Positions 13,137-23,300 of a stretch of DNA of 64,000 bases are shown here, piece after piece (within the stretch, counting starts at the first letter, position 1; each line of letters begins with the position of its first letter). The translations under genes and the position numbers were made by a program. Location of the stretch: NCBI RefSeq assembly GCF_048771995.1, contig NC_133030.1, positions 12,106,001 through 12,170,000 on the forward strand, written 5' to 3'. The DNA comes from Taeniopygia guttata (taxonomy: Eukaryota; Chordata; Aves; Passeriformes; Estrildidae). The notes under the pieces are model-generated. The model was given only the letters and a program-made list of their open reading frames with translations, was not told where the DNA came from and searched no databases.

Positions 13137-13254
13137 AGGTGTTGGCCAGGTGAGCGGGGATGGGACTGGGATGGGATAGGGCAGGGATGGGACCAACAGG
13201 GACCGACTTCCCTCTCTCCACAGCCAAGCCAGGATCGGCACAGGCGGCATGAGC

Positions 13255-13317
13255 ATCCATGAAGAGGCGAGACCAAGTGGGGGGCACCCACCTGCCCCAG
13301 TCCCGTCCCTGATGTTG
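13255..13317 (+). promoter_or_regulatory. SELENOH: SECIS element (form 2), predicted
   Basis: The last, wholly non-coding exon (from 13224) contains the parts of a form 2 SECIS. ATGA is at 13259-13262 and the conserved AA at 13275-13276, 12 bases after the quartet. TGAT is at 13310-13313. Between them, helix II pairs GAGGCGAGAC (13264-13273) with GTCCCGTCCC (13300-13309) at 8 of 10 positions including one G-U. A 6-bp upper helix GGGGCA/TGCCCC (loop CCCACC) follows the AA bulge. SBP2 binding here would direct Sec insertion at 12828. Pairing was checked by eye only. Confidence 0.75.
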
Positions 13318-13376
13318 CAGCTCTGCCACTGCCAGACCCCTGGCTCCCTCCACACCCCGTTGTCCCCCCAGTCTCC

Positions 13377-13382
13377 AATAAA
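13377..13382 (+). terminator. SELENOH: SELENOH poly(A) signal
   Basis: AATAAA about 65 bases after the SECIS core. It is 46 bases from the minus-strand AATAAA of BTBD18. Confidence 0.85.
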
Positions 13383-13422
13383 GTTTAGTACTCCACAGCA
13401 CAGCTCCAGCCCTTTATTTCAA

Positions 13423-13428
13423 GGACAT
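13423..13428 (-). terminator. BTBD18: BTBD18 poly(A) signal
   Basis: AATAAA on the minus strand, 52 bases after the BTBD18 stop, so the 3'UTR is very short and its cleavage site would fall close to that of SELENOH. Confidence 0.75.
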
Positions 13429-13479
13429 GCAGCACAAGGGGTACAGGCACTGGTGGGGGAGAGGCAGAGACAGCCCCCT

Positions 13480-14561
13480 CTAGGTGAGGACATCCACCTC
13501 CTCTTCTGACTCAGATGAGGGACTGGGCCAGAGGCACACTGTGCTAGGGGGCAGGAATAGCTCCACTGTTCCCACATCCACCTCTTCCTCCTTGGCGTCA
13601 CTTCCAGGGATCCCCGGGGGCACTACCTGCTGGCAGCCCTGCGAGGACACAGGGGAGTCCCCACACTGTTGCATCCCATTTGCACTGGGGAGCTGCCGGG
13701 TTGGGGAGCACTCACTCACCTCCCGGGCATCCACTTCCGGGGGGGGCTGTGCTTCTGTCACCCCCACATCCCCCACCAGCACTGCTGGAGGCACGGCAGG
13801 GGGCTGCACCTCCTGCACCACCTCCCAGCGCCCCCATTGCTGCACCTTCCGCAGCCTCATCCGCCTGATGGGGCTGGGGTGTGAGTGCCCCAGAGAGTGT
13901 GGCTGCCTCTGGGGGGACACCCCAGAGCTGGCACTGCCAGGCTCAGCTGAGCCAGGTGCCCCCACGGTGGAGACTTCCTGAGTGGAATGCAGGCAGGAGC
14001 GGTCGAGCTGCCGCTGGGGTCTCAGTCTCACCAGGCGTCCTCCCCAGAGCTGCAGTGACTCGAGCTCGGTGACACGGAGGCGGCGGGCAGCTGCCAGCAC
14101 CTCGTGCACCTCCTCCTGCGTGACCTCCAGCTCGGCAGTGTAGAAGAAGCGCACCAGCTTGCGCAGCACCCCAATCTTCAGCCCCGCCAGCTCCAGCGCC
14201 ACCCTGCAACCCTGGGGGGGTAGCTCCCGGCCCAGCTGCTCCATGAAGAAGGGGCTGCAGACGGAGAGAACACTGCAGTGGGCCACCACTGCCTCGCCTG
14301 CAAAGCAACAGTGGCTGTTACTGCCCTGCAGCCCTTCCTGCTCACCCCAATCTTTCCCAGGGGATTGCAGAGACCCTGCCTGCAGCTCCTCAGGCGTGCT
14401 GGCCCCTCCCCAGGCATTGCTGCCCTCTCACCTTCAGCCCACAGGACCACATCGCAGAAGACGTCGGCTCGCTGCTGCTGCTGGTAGAGGTGCTGGAAGG
14501 CCGTGCGCAGCAGGCGGGTGCTGCGGTACAGCAGCTGCGGGCTGGCTGTGGGAGAGCCCAT
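13480..14561 (-). CDS. BTBD18: BTB domain-containing protein 18
   Basis: Nuclear BTB/POZ protein; in mouse BTBD18 promotes pachytene piRNA-precursor transcription. Two coding exons on the minus strand: 14432-14561 (ATG 14561-14559) and 13480-14297 (TAG), giving 315 residues. An upstream 5'UTR exon is spliced to 14568. The BTB fold is complete: LLYRSTRLLRTAFQHLYQQQ, ADVFCDVVLWAEGE, VVAHCSVLSVCSPFFMEQLG, then the LKIGVLRKLVRFFYTAELEV segment and a BACK-like start (residues about 10-130). A segment RMRLRKVQQWGRWEVVQEVQ and the acidic C-terminus WPSPSSESEEEVDVLT also match human. Mammalian BTBD18 is about 712 residues, so most of the middle is absent here. Confidence 0.9.
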
Positions 14562-15180
14562 GGCCGTCCTGCAGGGACAGACAGCGTCGTGCTGGGGACT
14601 CGGGGACCAGCGCCTGCCTGCTCTCTTCGCGCTATCCCAATGGTTTAGGGCTGGGATGTGGCAGGGCCGGTGTCTGCAGAGGCCCGTGAGGCCATGGCCC
14701 AGCGCTGTCCGCCGGACCCCGCCCCGGCCCCCGCGTCCGCCAGGGGGCGTCACAGCCGGCACCCTGAGGCTGCCACCGCCTGAGGCGCCCCCGGCCCGGC
14801 CCGGGGCCCGCCGCGTACCTGCCGAGGGGGGCTCGGGCCTCCGCCGAATCGCCCCGGGGGTGAGTCCCGAGCTCGCAGCGCGGCCGCGGGGAGCGGTGAC
14901 CGGGACCGGGGCCCTGCGCGCCCTCGCCTCGCGCCCGCGGCCTCGTGTGGTGCGGCGGCCTCGCCCCACCCATTGTGGCGCCCCGGCGCCAATCGCAGCC
15001 AATGGCGGCGCGGCGGGAACGGCCCGGCCGGTGAAGCGCGCTGGGGCGGCACCGCGGGGCGCTGGGAGCGGTGCTCGGCGCTGCCCCGCCTGCTGTGCCC
15101 GACCCCTTCCCGCAGCCCTCCCCAGCCGTGGTACCCCTGCTCTGCCCAGTGCCGGAGGCACCGCTCGTGTTTTGTGGTGC
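14562..15180 (-). promoter_or_regulatory. BTBD18: BTBD18 5'UTR exon and promoter
   Basis: Intron and upstream non-coding exon of BTBD18: the acceptor precedes 14568 and a donor-like CAG|gtacg ends an exon at 14819. A CpG island continues to about 15180. Two CCAAT boxes lie at 14989-14993 and 14999-15003. Exon limits beyond the splice sites are inferred. Confidence 0.5.
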
Positions 15181-16755
15181 GATGGCGGCCGCGCTGAGGG
15201 CAGCCTGAGGGCGGCCGCCGCTTGTGGTGGTGCTCATCCCTCCCTCATCATCATCGGGCCCGGACACGACAGCCAGGCCAGGGCTGCTTATGGTCACTGC
15301 TGCGGTGGCACTGAAGAACACGGGGTCGATAATGGGGAAGGTGCTGTCTGGGGCATCTGTTGTCTGTAGCAGCTCTGGGTTCAAGGGCTCAGAGCCCCAC
15401 GATGCACCTTGGTTTGGATTTTCAGACTCCACTGTGCCCTCACGTGTGAGGATCGGTGTTTTTGTGCCCCAAGCTCCTGAAGGGGAGGACTGATGGTACT
15501 TTGGAAGGCATCCTTCATGCAAGCGATGCTGCCCACTTAGTTTGAAAGTTTTTTGTCACATTATAAAGCACCCATTGTACAAACATCTGCGTCAGTCACT
15601 CCACACACACGAACAAAGATTATAATCCATCCCCATTGCCTGGAGACAGTGGCTGTTCCTACAAACAACCCAAGTGGGTGGAAGTTTCAGGAGCTGCAGA
15701 AGGACAGGAGCCTGAATGTCGCCATAGAGTTTAAATCTACAAAGTCTTCAAATGTGGTCTTGCAGAGGGATTTTCATCTGCATCTGGTTGGACATGTGAG
15801 GGTGGTTTTTCTTCTCTGTTTTTGCAAAATGGACACAAACCAATGAAGAAAGTGGCTGGTGCCAGGCCTGAGCCAGAGGCCTTTGAGGTCACTGGCAGTC
15901 TGTCACTGCCCCCGGGGTGGCTTGGAGCCCAGCCCGGAATACCAAGGGATGCAGAAAACAAGTAATTTCATATCAAAGTGCTATCATATGCTCATAAAAA
16001 TAGAAGGAAAATAGAGATGTTTCCTCCCCCACCCCTTGCAATCCTTTGGAATTACAATGATCGGAGCTGTCGCCTGGAAAGCCTGACCTCATTGAGAGTG
16101 CATGGATCCAGATGCCATGGAGTGCCCTGTGACAGGGAGTGGGACCACAGTGGGACAGGAGGGAGCCACATTCCAGCGAGCAGGGCTGGAGTGCTGGGGT
16201 TTTAATGTTTCAGCACTAAACCCTGTCAGGCAAAGCCCCCACTCACTGCACCCCAACAGCTGCAGCGCTGCTCCCCCCCTCCTCACCACCAGTGGCCTTG
16301 TCTGCCCTTAAAATTCACTGATACTCAAACTGGCAACCGAGCAACCACTCCCATTGCAGGTACACAAAAGAGGCCTTTTATGAGTATCATTTTTACTAAT
16401 ATCTAGAGCCAAATAACACAAGAGTGGAAAAATCTCCAGCAGCCTTTTGTCCCATTGACCCTGCTCTCTAAAATCCATTTCTGCTACCAGATTTTCCTGT
16501 GAAAAAGTATGGGATTGCAGTTTTCACTGCAAATCGTGTCAGACCCTGAATCTTTCTGTCTATCTTCAGGTGATCAGAGGCTGCAGACCTGCAGCACAGC
16601 TGGTGTCCTTGGTCCTTGGCTGGTCGAAACCCTGGATTACTCAGGGGGTTGGGAATGTCCAGCAGGGCTTATCTCCTGGTGGGATTCACTGCTGAGGGGG
16701 GGCAAGGCCTAAACTGTACTGACTGTTCAGGCTCCCTCTGCTATTGATAGGAGGC

Positions 16756-16788
16756 ATCCTCACAGGACAAATCTTGTCCTGTGAGGAT
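16756..16788. repeat. Perfect 15-bp inverted repeat, 3-base loop
   Basis: The arm ATCCTCACAGGACAA (16756-16770) is followed by ATC and then its exact reverse complement (16774-16788). No surrounding repeat family is evident. Confidence 0.95.
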
Positions 16789-17745
16789 CTCCCAAGCCCT
16801 CAAATCAGCAGTTTCTGAGCCAGTTTATGTAAGAGAAAGGAAATTCCCATCTCAAGTCTCATAGCCAGGATCATTTTTAGCTATGTCACCTTTGCCTGTG
16901 TTGCAGGGCAGGACCTGCCTCAGAGTCCCTGCTCTCCAGAGGGACCTTGGACCCTGCACAGTGGCAAAAGGGATGGACGAAGGCAAGATCTGAGGCTGAG
17001 AAAGGAGAGAGGAAGGAGAGACTGTAAGTGGCAATAGATCCTTGTGGGGCTGGGAGGGAAGGAGATTTCTGTGCATGGTTAAGTCACGTGTACATTTGGG
17101 CAAAAGATGTACCAGGAATTTGACAGTCTGAGGGCACAACAGGATGCAGCCAGGCTGAAAGCAGGATGGTCTGTGGGCATGAGAGAGCCCAAGCACAGTG
17201 GGAGGCTGGTGGGAAGCAGGGACAACACCAAGCACATGGAGCTGCACTGGGAAGGTGTCAGGGTGGGCTCTGGGCTTGCTTTGTGGCCTGGCATCTTCCC
17301 ATTGGAACTGGAAAGCTCCTTCAGGCCCCGCTTGCCTCCTCCCCCTTCAGCGCTGGCATTGGACATGAGTTGCCTCACCCCCCTGGTGCCGCACTTCCCC
17401 TCGTGCAGGGAGGGCCAACAACCTGTCAGGATTCCCATAGGAAAGGGGCTGCGGAAGGGCCTTGTTATCCTGACCTGGAACAATGCAGGCCATCCCCTGA
17501 GCTGCCTGCGTGGACCTGGAGCCAGCAGCCTCCCCTTCCTCCTGCCCTCGGCCGCCGAGAGCACGGGCCTGCCTTGTAAACAAATTGTCTTGCTCTGTTC
17601 CGGTGGCAGCTGCACTTCTGGGCGTCTCATCTGGGAAAGGCATCAGATGTAGGATGAAAGGGGATGTGCAAGATGTTATTACAAGCAATTACTGTAAAAG
17701 AGGGGAAACTTTCCCATGCTAGGAACACATCTCTCTTCTTCCCAG

Positions 17746-17846
17746 AACGCAGTGGGACAGGCTCCTCTGCCCCAGGAGTTATAGTCAAACAAGAGCATGA
17801 TCCTCCAGCTGAAGCTGAAGGATCAGGGTCCAGCCTGCCTTCCAAA
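17746..17846 (+). other. Orphan exon-like segment
   Basis: A polypyrimidine tract and AG (17744-17745) precede 101 bases that stay open in one frame (33 codons) and end at a canonical gtaagc donor (17847). The peptide includes SAPGVIVKQEHDPPAEAEG, with VKQE matching the sumoylation consensus. I do not recognise the protein and found no adjoining exons, so it may be a lone exon of an unidentified gene, an alternative exon, or chance. Confidence 0.3.
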
Positions 17847-19319
17847 GTAAGCATGTGCTGCCGGGTGTTCCAGCTGTCAGGGCAGGGCTGGGGCAGGGCT
17901 AGCCTGAATAAACCCTGTGCAGCTCCATCCTGGGGACAGCAGGCACTCGCCCAGCGTCAGAGCCATGTTTGTAAGAGCACCTTTAGCCTTTGAAGAGGGC
18001 AGAGGGAGGGTGTGACTGTGCCAGGACCATGCATGAACCTCCGAGCCCCTGCTGCTCCAACTGGCCAGGCAGAAGCCTCGATGGACGTATCACTGGTGCT
18101 GGGATGGAGAAGCCAAGGTGTTTTTGATGCCTTTTCCCTGAGGGAGAGCTGCCCCTTGGGAGGTGTTGGGTGAGCGAGGACTCTTTCTCCCAGAAGGAAT
18201 TTTGAGAGCACCTCTTCTCCTTCCTTGTCCCTGAGACTCAGGGGATGCACTCACCTTCCTCCTTGTATGGGCCAAGAGGAAGGGAGGGCAGATGGGGATT
18301 ATTTCTAATCTGGGAGCTGTTTTCACTCAAGGCACAAGGCTGAGAGGGGACCCAGCTTGCTCAATTTGGGTGACAGTGAGGATGAAGGGATGCAGAGAGA
18401 AGGTCTCACTCGCCTGCTGTGGAATGAAGAGACCCTCTCCTCCCTGGGAGATGTGGACCAGCTCTCCATCTGCTCCCAGCTGGTTGGATGGTCTATTTTG
18501 CAAACTAAATATCCGGGAGGGTTTGGGGTCCCCATGCCCTGATCATCTCCCTAGATGTGCCCTTTGTATGCATCAAATCCCATTTCACCTCATTACACGT
18601 TTCTGTTTCTGCACCAACCCTTTAGCAATCCCCACCGAGCTCGTGATCACCTCCTTCACACCTCTGTCCGCAGGCTGTTATCGCATCCTCCCTGCCTCCC
18701 AGTGCATATTTACCCCAGGAATCACCTGTCCCACCCAAAACCGTCCCCAGCTCTTTTCCTCTATCATTATCTCACTGAGAGTTTGGCAGTCAGGAGCAGA
18801 CAGGGTTCTCTCCGGCCAGGCACCTTCGGGGGACCTGGTCTTCTCCCAGGTGAGCAGCCCGGAACACGCGGTGGGGCTGGCTCGGCGTTACTTCCTTGCC
18901 TCTCCGGGAAGGGGAACTCCTCCACCACAGAGGATGAGTTGTGGCTGGAGTCCCACCAGCACCTGCTCCCTAGGGCCAGAGGGAACGGGGTAACCTCCCG
19001 GGGACGTAGTGCAGCCCATCCTGCCAGGGAATCTTGCTTCTGGGCAAGTTCTGCCCTGTACAGGGTGAGCTGTTTTCCCGCCGCTCCAGAGGGTCCGGCC
19101 GGAGGAGGCTCTACTCCGGGGGTGTCCCAGAGAGCCCCTTGGTGCACCATGCCGGGGCAGACCCGGACCTTGAGGAGGAGCTGGTCTGCTCCCGGGCGCC
19201 ATGGCCCCGAGGTGGAGCCCATCTGAGGGTAGACCCCGCTTTGGAGAACATGCACCGCTGCGGCAGATCCCACCGGGATGGAGCACGCGGAGAACACACC
19301 GTCCTCCGGCCGGACCCCA

Positions 19320-20330
19320 CCGGGACATCCGCCCCGGCCCCGCCCCGGTCCCGCCCGTCCTTGTCGCGGCTGCTGACGCCGGGGGCGGCCCCGCGCCCGC
19401 CCCGCCCCGCCCGCCGGACCAACTTCCATTTTAGGTGCGGGAGCGGCGCGGGCGCACGGCGGGACCCGACCGACGCCGCGCTCCGCACACACCGCCCCGC
19501 GCCGCCCGGCGGGACCTGGCCTGACCCGCGCCGCCGCCGCACCGGGCGCCCGCCTCGCCTCTCGCCTCGCCGCCGCGGCGGGACCCGCGGAGCGGAGCGG
19601 GCCGGGCGGCCGTGCCGCCGCCGCGGGGCGGGACCGCCTCCCCTCGCCCGTCCGCCGAGGAGCCCGGCCACGGTGAGTCCCGATCGCGGCGTCCGTGCCG
19701 CCGCTCAGGGGGCAGAGGGGAGGGAGCAGAGCCGGTGCGGGCCGGCGCCTGCCGGGCGCCGCACGCCCCCGCGGCGGCGGCGGGGCGGGACGGGCTGGTC
19801 CTTGCCCGGCGGGGCCGGATCGGGGCTTGGCCGCGCTCGCCTGCCGGAGCCGGTAGGTACTGGGTCCCGGGAGTCCCGTCCTGCCCGGGAACCCGTGCCA
19901 GGCGCGGCCGCGCCCCGCGGGACCGGTGGGGCGGCGGGGCCCGGCCCTGGCGGGGGCGCTGGCGGCGCCCGGGAGCCCACGGGGTGCGACACAAAGGCGG
20001 CTGGGCCGGGCGGCCGCCCCGCTCCCCGCCCGGGGCTGCCGGCGCTCGCCCTGCCCGGAACAAAGGCGGCCCGTGTGCCAGCTTCCCGCGGCCGGCACCG
20101 GCGGGCCCCCCCGCCCTCGGGCGGGGAGCGGGGCTGGGTCCCTCCGCGGGGTCTCGGCCGAGGCACGGTCCGGCTCTCCGGCTCTGCGTCCCACCGCCCA
20201 GTTCGGCTCTGCCGCTCTCCGCAGGGGCTCCTCGCCCGGTGTGTCGTTCGCCTGCGCCTTTGTTCTGCCGGGGAAGGGGCCGGTGTGCCCGGGGGGGGTC
20301 AAGTGTGCGGGTGGGGCTGCGGCTCCTCCT
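19320..20330 (+). promoter_or_regulatory. CTNND1: CTNND1 CpG-island promoter and exon 1
   Basis: Extremely CpG-rich DNA with many GC boxes and no clear TATA box. A donor CG|gtgagt ends a probable non-coding first exon at 19672. Placement as CTNND1 exon 1 is inferred from strand, position and the lack of any other plus-strand gene before the first coding exon. Confidence 0.6.
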
Positions 20331-23300
20331 AATGGAATCGCTCTGAGCTTCAAAACAGCCCGACAGGCCCGGCTACCCGAGCTCACAAGCGACTCCGGAG
20401 CGCTTTCCGAGGAGGCAGGACGGTGCCGGAGCCAACCTCGGGGGTCTGCTCAGCCGCCGGTTCGTTCTGAGTCTGCCTTGGCCACACTGTCATTTAGCGA
20501 CAGCCCGGCTGCCTCCCCCTGTACAGCGCTCGTCGTGCCTTCTCCGGTGACCGTCCCCCGGCATCGCTTTCCCCTGCACGGTGGGCATTCCTATGCTTCC
20601 TCGGAGCGTTGCAGAGAAGAGACTTTGCTTGGGGTGAGAAAGTTAGCGTGCCTCTCAGTCATGAGGGCTGCCGGCATCTGCGAGGCACCCGCGGGCTGGC
20701 AGAAGGGAGGTGGGGCACCTCCGTTATGGCCCTGGGCTTTGGGCGAGGGAGCCTGGACAACAAAGCTTCCTCTGATTGTTGGAGAGAGGAGTGGACCTCC
20801 TGAAGTGCCTCCCTCTCTTTCCAAGGGCTCGGTGCCCTTGCCCTTCCAGGGAGCCAGTGATGATGGGGCTCACGGGGCGTTATTTTGGGGGCCTGGGCTG
20901 TCCTGTGACCAGCTGGAGCTAGATGCTACTCTCCCAGGCTTCTGCACAGCTCCTGGTGAGCCAGAGAGGAACATCTGGGCACATGGAGTCATGTGATGGT
21001 ATTGAACTACAGCTACCTGTAGTTTCACTGATGCCCTCCCTCCATTGCACAGATGCTTTTGAACTTGACTGTCCAGGTCTTTGGTGTGGAGAATTGAGCT
21101 TGTCCTCAGCTTTGCAGGTGTGCTGGGATCCTTTAAGCCATGCTCACAGCTTCTGTTTGAAGTTTCAACTTCCATGCCTCCTCTCCTGGATGTGGCAAGG
21201 TGGGGTCAGCAGCTGGCTGGTGACTCCCAGGCTCCTGCCTCTGCTGGGGCTCCTGCCAATGGAGCTGGGGCCATGTCCAGCAGGTCAGTGGCAAGAGCCT
21301 AGGCAGGAAATTGTTAGTTGTCTTCCCCAGAGTTACCTTGTCTGCTCCATCCTGCTCCCAGGGCTTTCTTGAGGCAGGTTCTTCACCTGCTGGTGTTTGC
21401 TCATGCTCTGTCAACAGCATAAAGGCAGTTTTTAAGGATCTGCTCTTCCACTTGGCTGAGTTTGGCTGGACTCTTGAGTGTGCAGATGACTGTCCTTTGC
21501 CGTGTGCAGCATTGCTGGAATCTCGTGCAGAACCTTCCTGGAAGCAGTGGGAGGATGAAAGCGCTCGCTCAGTGGAGCATGCAGGCTTGCCTGGGCTGCC
21601 ACAGAGGGCTGAACCTCCTCCCTTCCTACGAAGAGGTCAGGGGCTGATCGTTGTGGTTGAGGAGCCCTTGAGGCCATCCCTTCCCTAAAGATGGGCTGGG
21701 AGTCAGATGAATGGTCCAGCCCAGACCGCGGAGCCGGTGTCTGTCTCTGGATTGCCTCTCATTTCTTCCCTCCTCCAGCCTCTGGCACGGAGATAAGACC
21801 TTGGCCCATTGTATCTGCAGTGGAGGTGGCTTTAGGACACCCATAAAATAATAGCGTGGCTTGGATCATGCCTGGAAGGCTGTTGGCTTCTCAAAATAGC
21901 TTACCAGTGTCTGTGGCCTTAGGGGGAAAGTGCTGGGTAAAGCTCTTGGTTTCCCTTCCCAACAACCCCTCAAAACTGTCTCTTATTTACTGCTGGCAAG
22001 GACAGAGCGCTTTCCCAAGACTGTGGTGATGCTGTCTCCGGGGAAGTACAGAGCTCTTCTGGCTCCGAATACTCGTGTCTCTGCAGCACTGTGGCTGTGT
22101 CCTGTCCCTGCCTTGCTGATGGGGAGAAGCGGAACCTGGAGCTGGTTTGGGTCAATAGGAGACAACAGGTGTTGCCTGGATTTAATGACAAAACCTGAAC
22201 CTGGGCAATTCGGGCACTCCTCTGTGTGTGACACAGGGCTTGGCCAGTGGAGGAGGTTGTCCTCTGGCACAGAGTTCAGGAATGTGCCTCAGCGCTAGGC
22301 TGTCAGAAAGGGGTTGGATTTACGGGCTCTCGACCAAAGTCCTCGACTTCTCTGAGGTGGCCACAACCTTCTCTTTGCTTTATATAATCCGAGGAGGCTT
22401 TTTGGGGGAGGAAATGGTTTCTTAGAGCCAGTTCTCAGTGCTGGAAACCCCCAGCAGCAGGCTGATGAGTCTGTCCAGCTCCCGCCCGTCTTGTGCTTGT
22501 TGCTAATCCGCCTTCCTTTCCTCCAGGAAGGCTGCTGGTGTTGGTTTGGCACAGGAGTGCCTGTCCCTCTGCCCTGTCCAGTGACTGCTGCATGTGGGGC
22601 GTGACCTCTGGATTAATGGGCTTTGTTATGTTCCTGTGTGCCTTCAGCCTGTTGGGGGGCTTGGGGATAGCAGTGGGCGCAGTGTGATCCTCCCGTTTCC
22701 CTTTGCCTGTGGAGGAAGCAACTTTTCCCTGTGAGAAATACTGCTTCCTTGTGATGGTCTGTGTAAGGAGGGGTGAGATGAGTTGGCTCTGCTGGGTGTG
22801 GGGGCAAACCAGTGACTAAGGAGCACAAGCTGCCAGGCGTGGTACCAGGATGGGCCAACCCTTAACCAGGGTGCCCGTCACCTTTGCTTTCGTCTGCTCT
22901 TCCCAGCCCGTAACAGCTGCTGGTTGGAGATTGGCAGTGGGACATCTGCCATAGGTCTAAGTATGGACCTTGGACTGAGGTGGGAACAACTGGTCCCTGC
23001 TGCCCAGCCCTCCATGCCAACTCCTGCTGCCTTGAGGGAGATGTGCTTCCTTGCCAGGGGGGCTGACAGGAGTTCTGGGTACCCAGGAACAACTTGTGCC
23101 AGTGTCCCTAACCTCATGCTACAGGTGCATGGTGACTTTGCACTGCAGAGCTCTTACCCGCTGCAAGAATGCTGTTGTGCCAGTGCAGGCCTGAGGACCT
23201 GAGCCAGGCTTACCCTGTGTTTGATTTTTTCAGGTCTGTGCCCAGATGTTTTTGCTGATGAGACAGGGAATTTCTGCTGTGGTACCAGTCTTGGTGGGGT

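Larger units (their letters stand above)
15181..19319. other. Intergenic region BTBD18-CTNND1
   Basis: No recognisable gene. It contains an open minus-strand frame of 111 codons (15190-15522) with Ser/Thr/Pro-rich composition that I cannot name. It also holds a perfect 15-bp hairpin (16756-16788) and an isolated exon-like segment (17746-17846). The rest is mixed-composition DNA where I see no assignable feature. Confidence 0.5.

Noticed and set aside
12404-13378. Long minus-strand frames opposite SELENOH
   Set aside because: They are antisense to exons with a full selenoprotein H match and splice sites on the plus strand.
18767-20386. 539-codon minus-strand open frame over the CTNND1 CpG island
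   Set aside because: Its Arg/Pro/Ala/Gly composition is what a CpG island gives in any frame. No domain is visible and the opposite strand is equally open.
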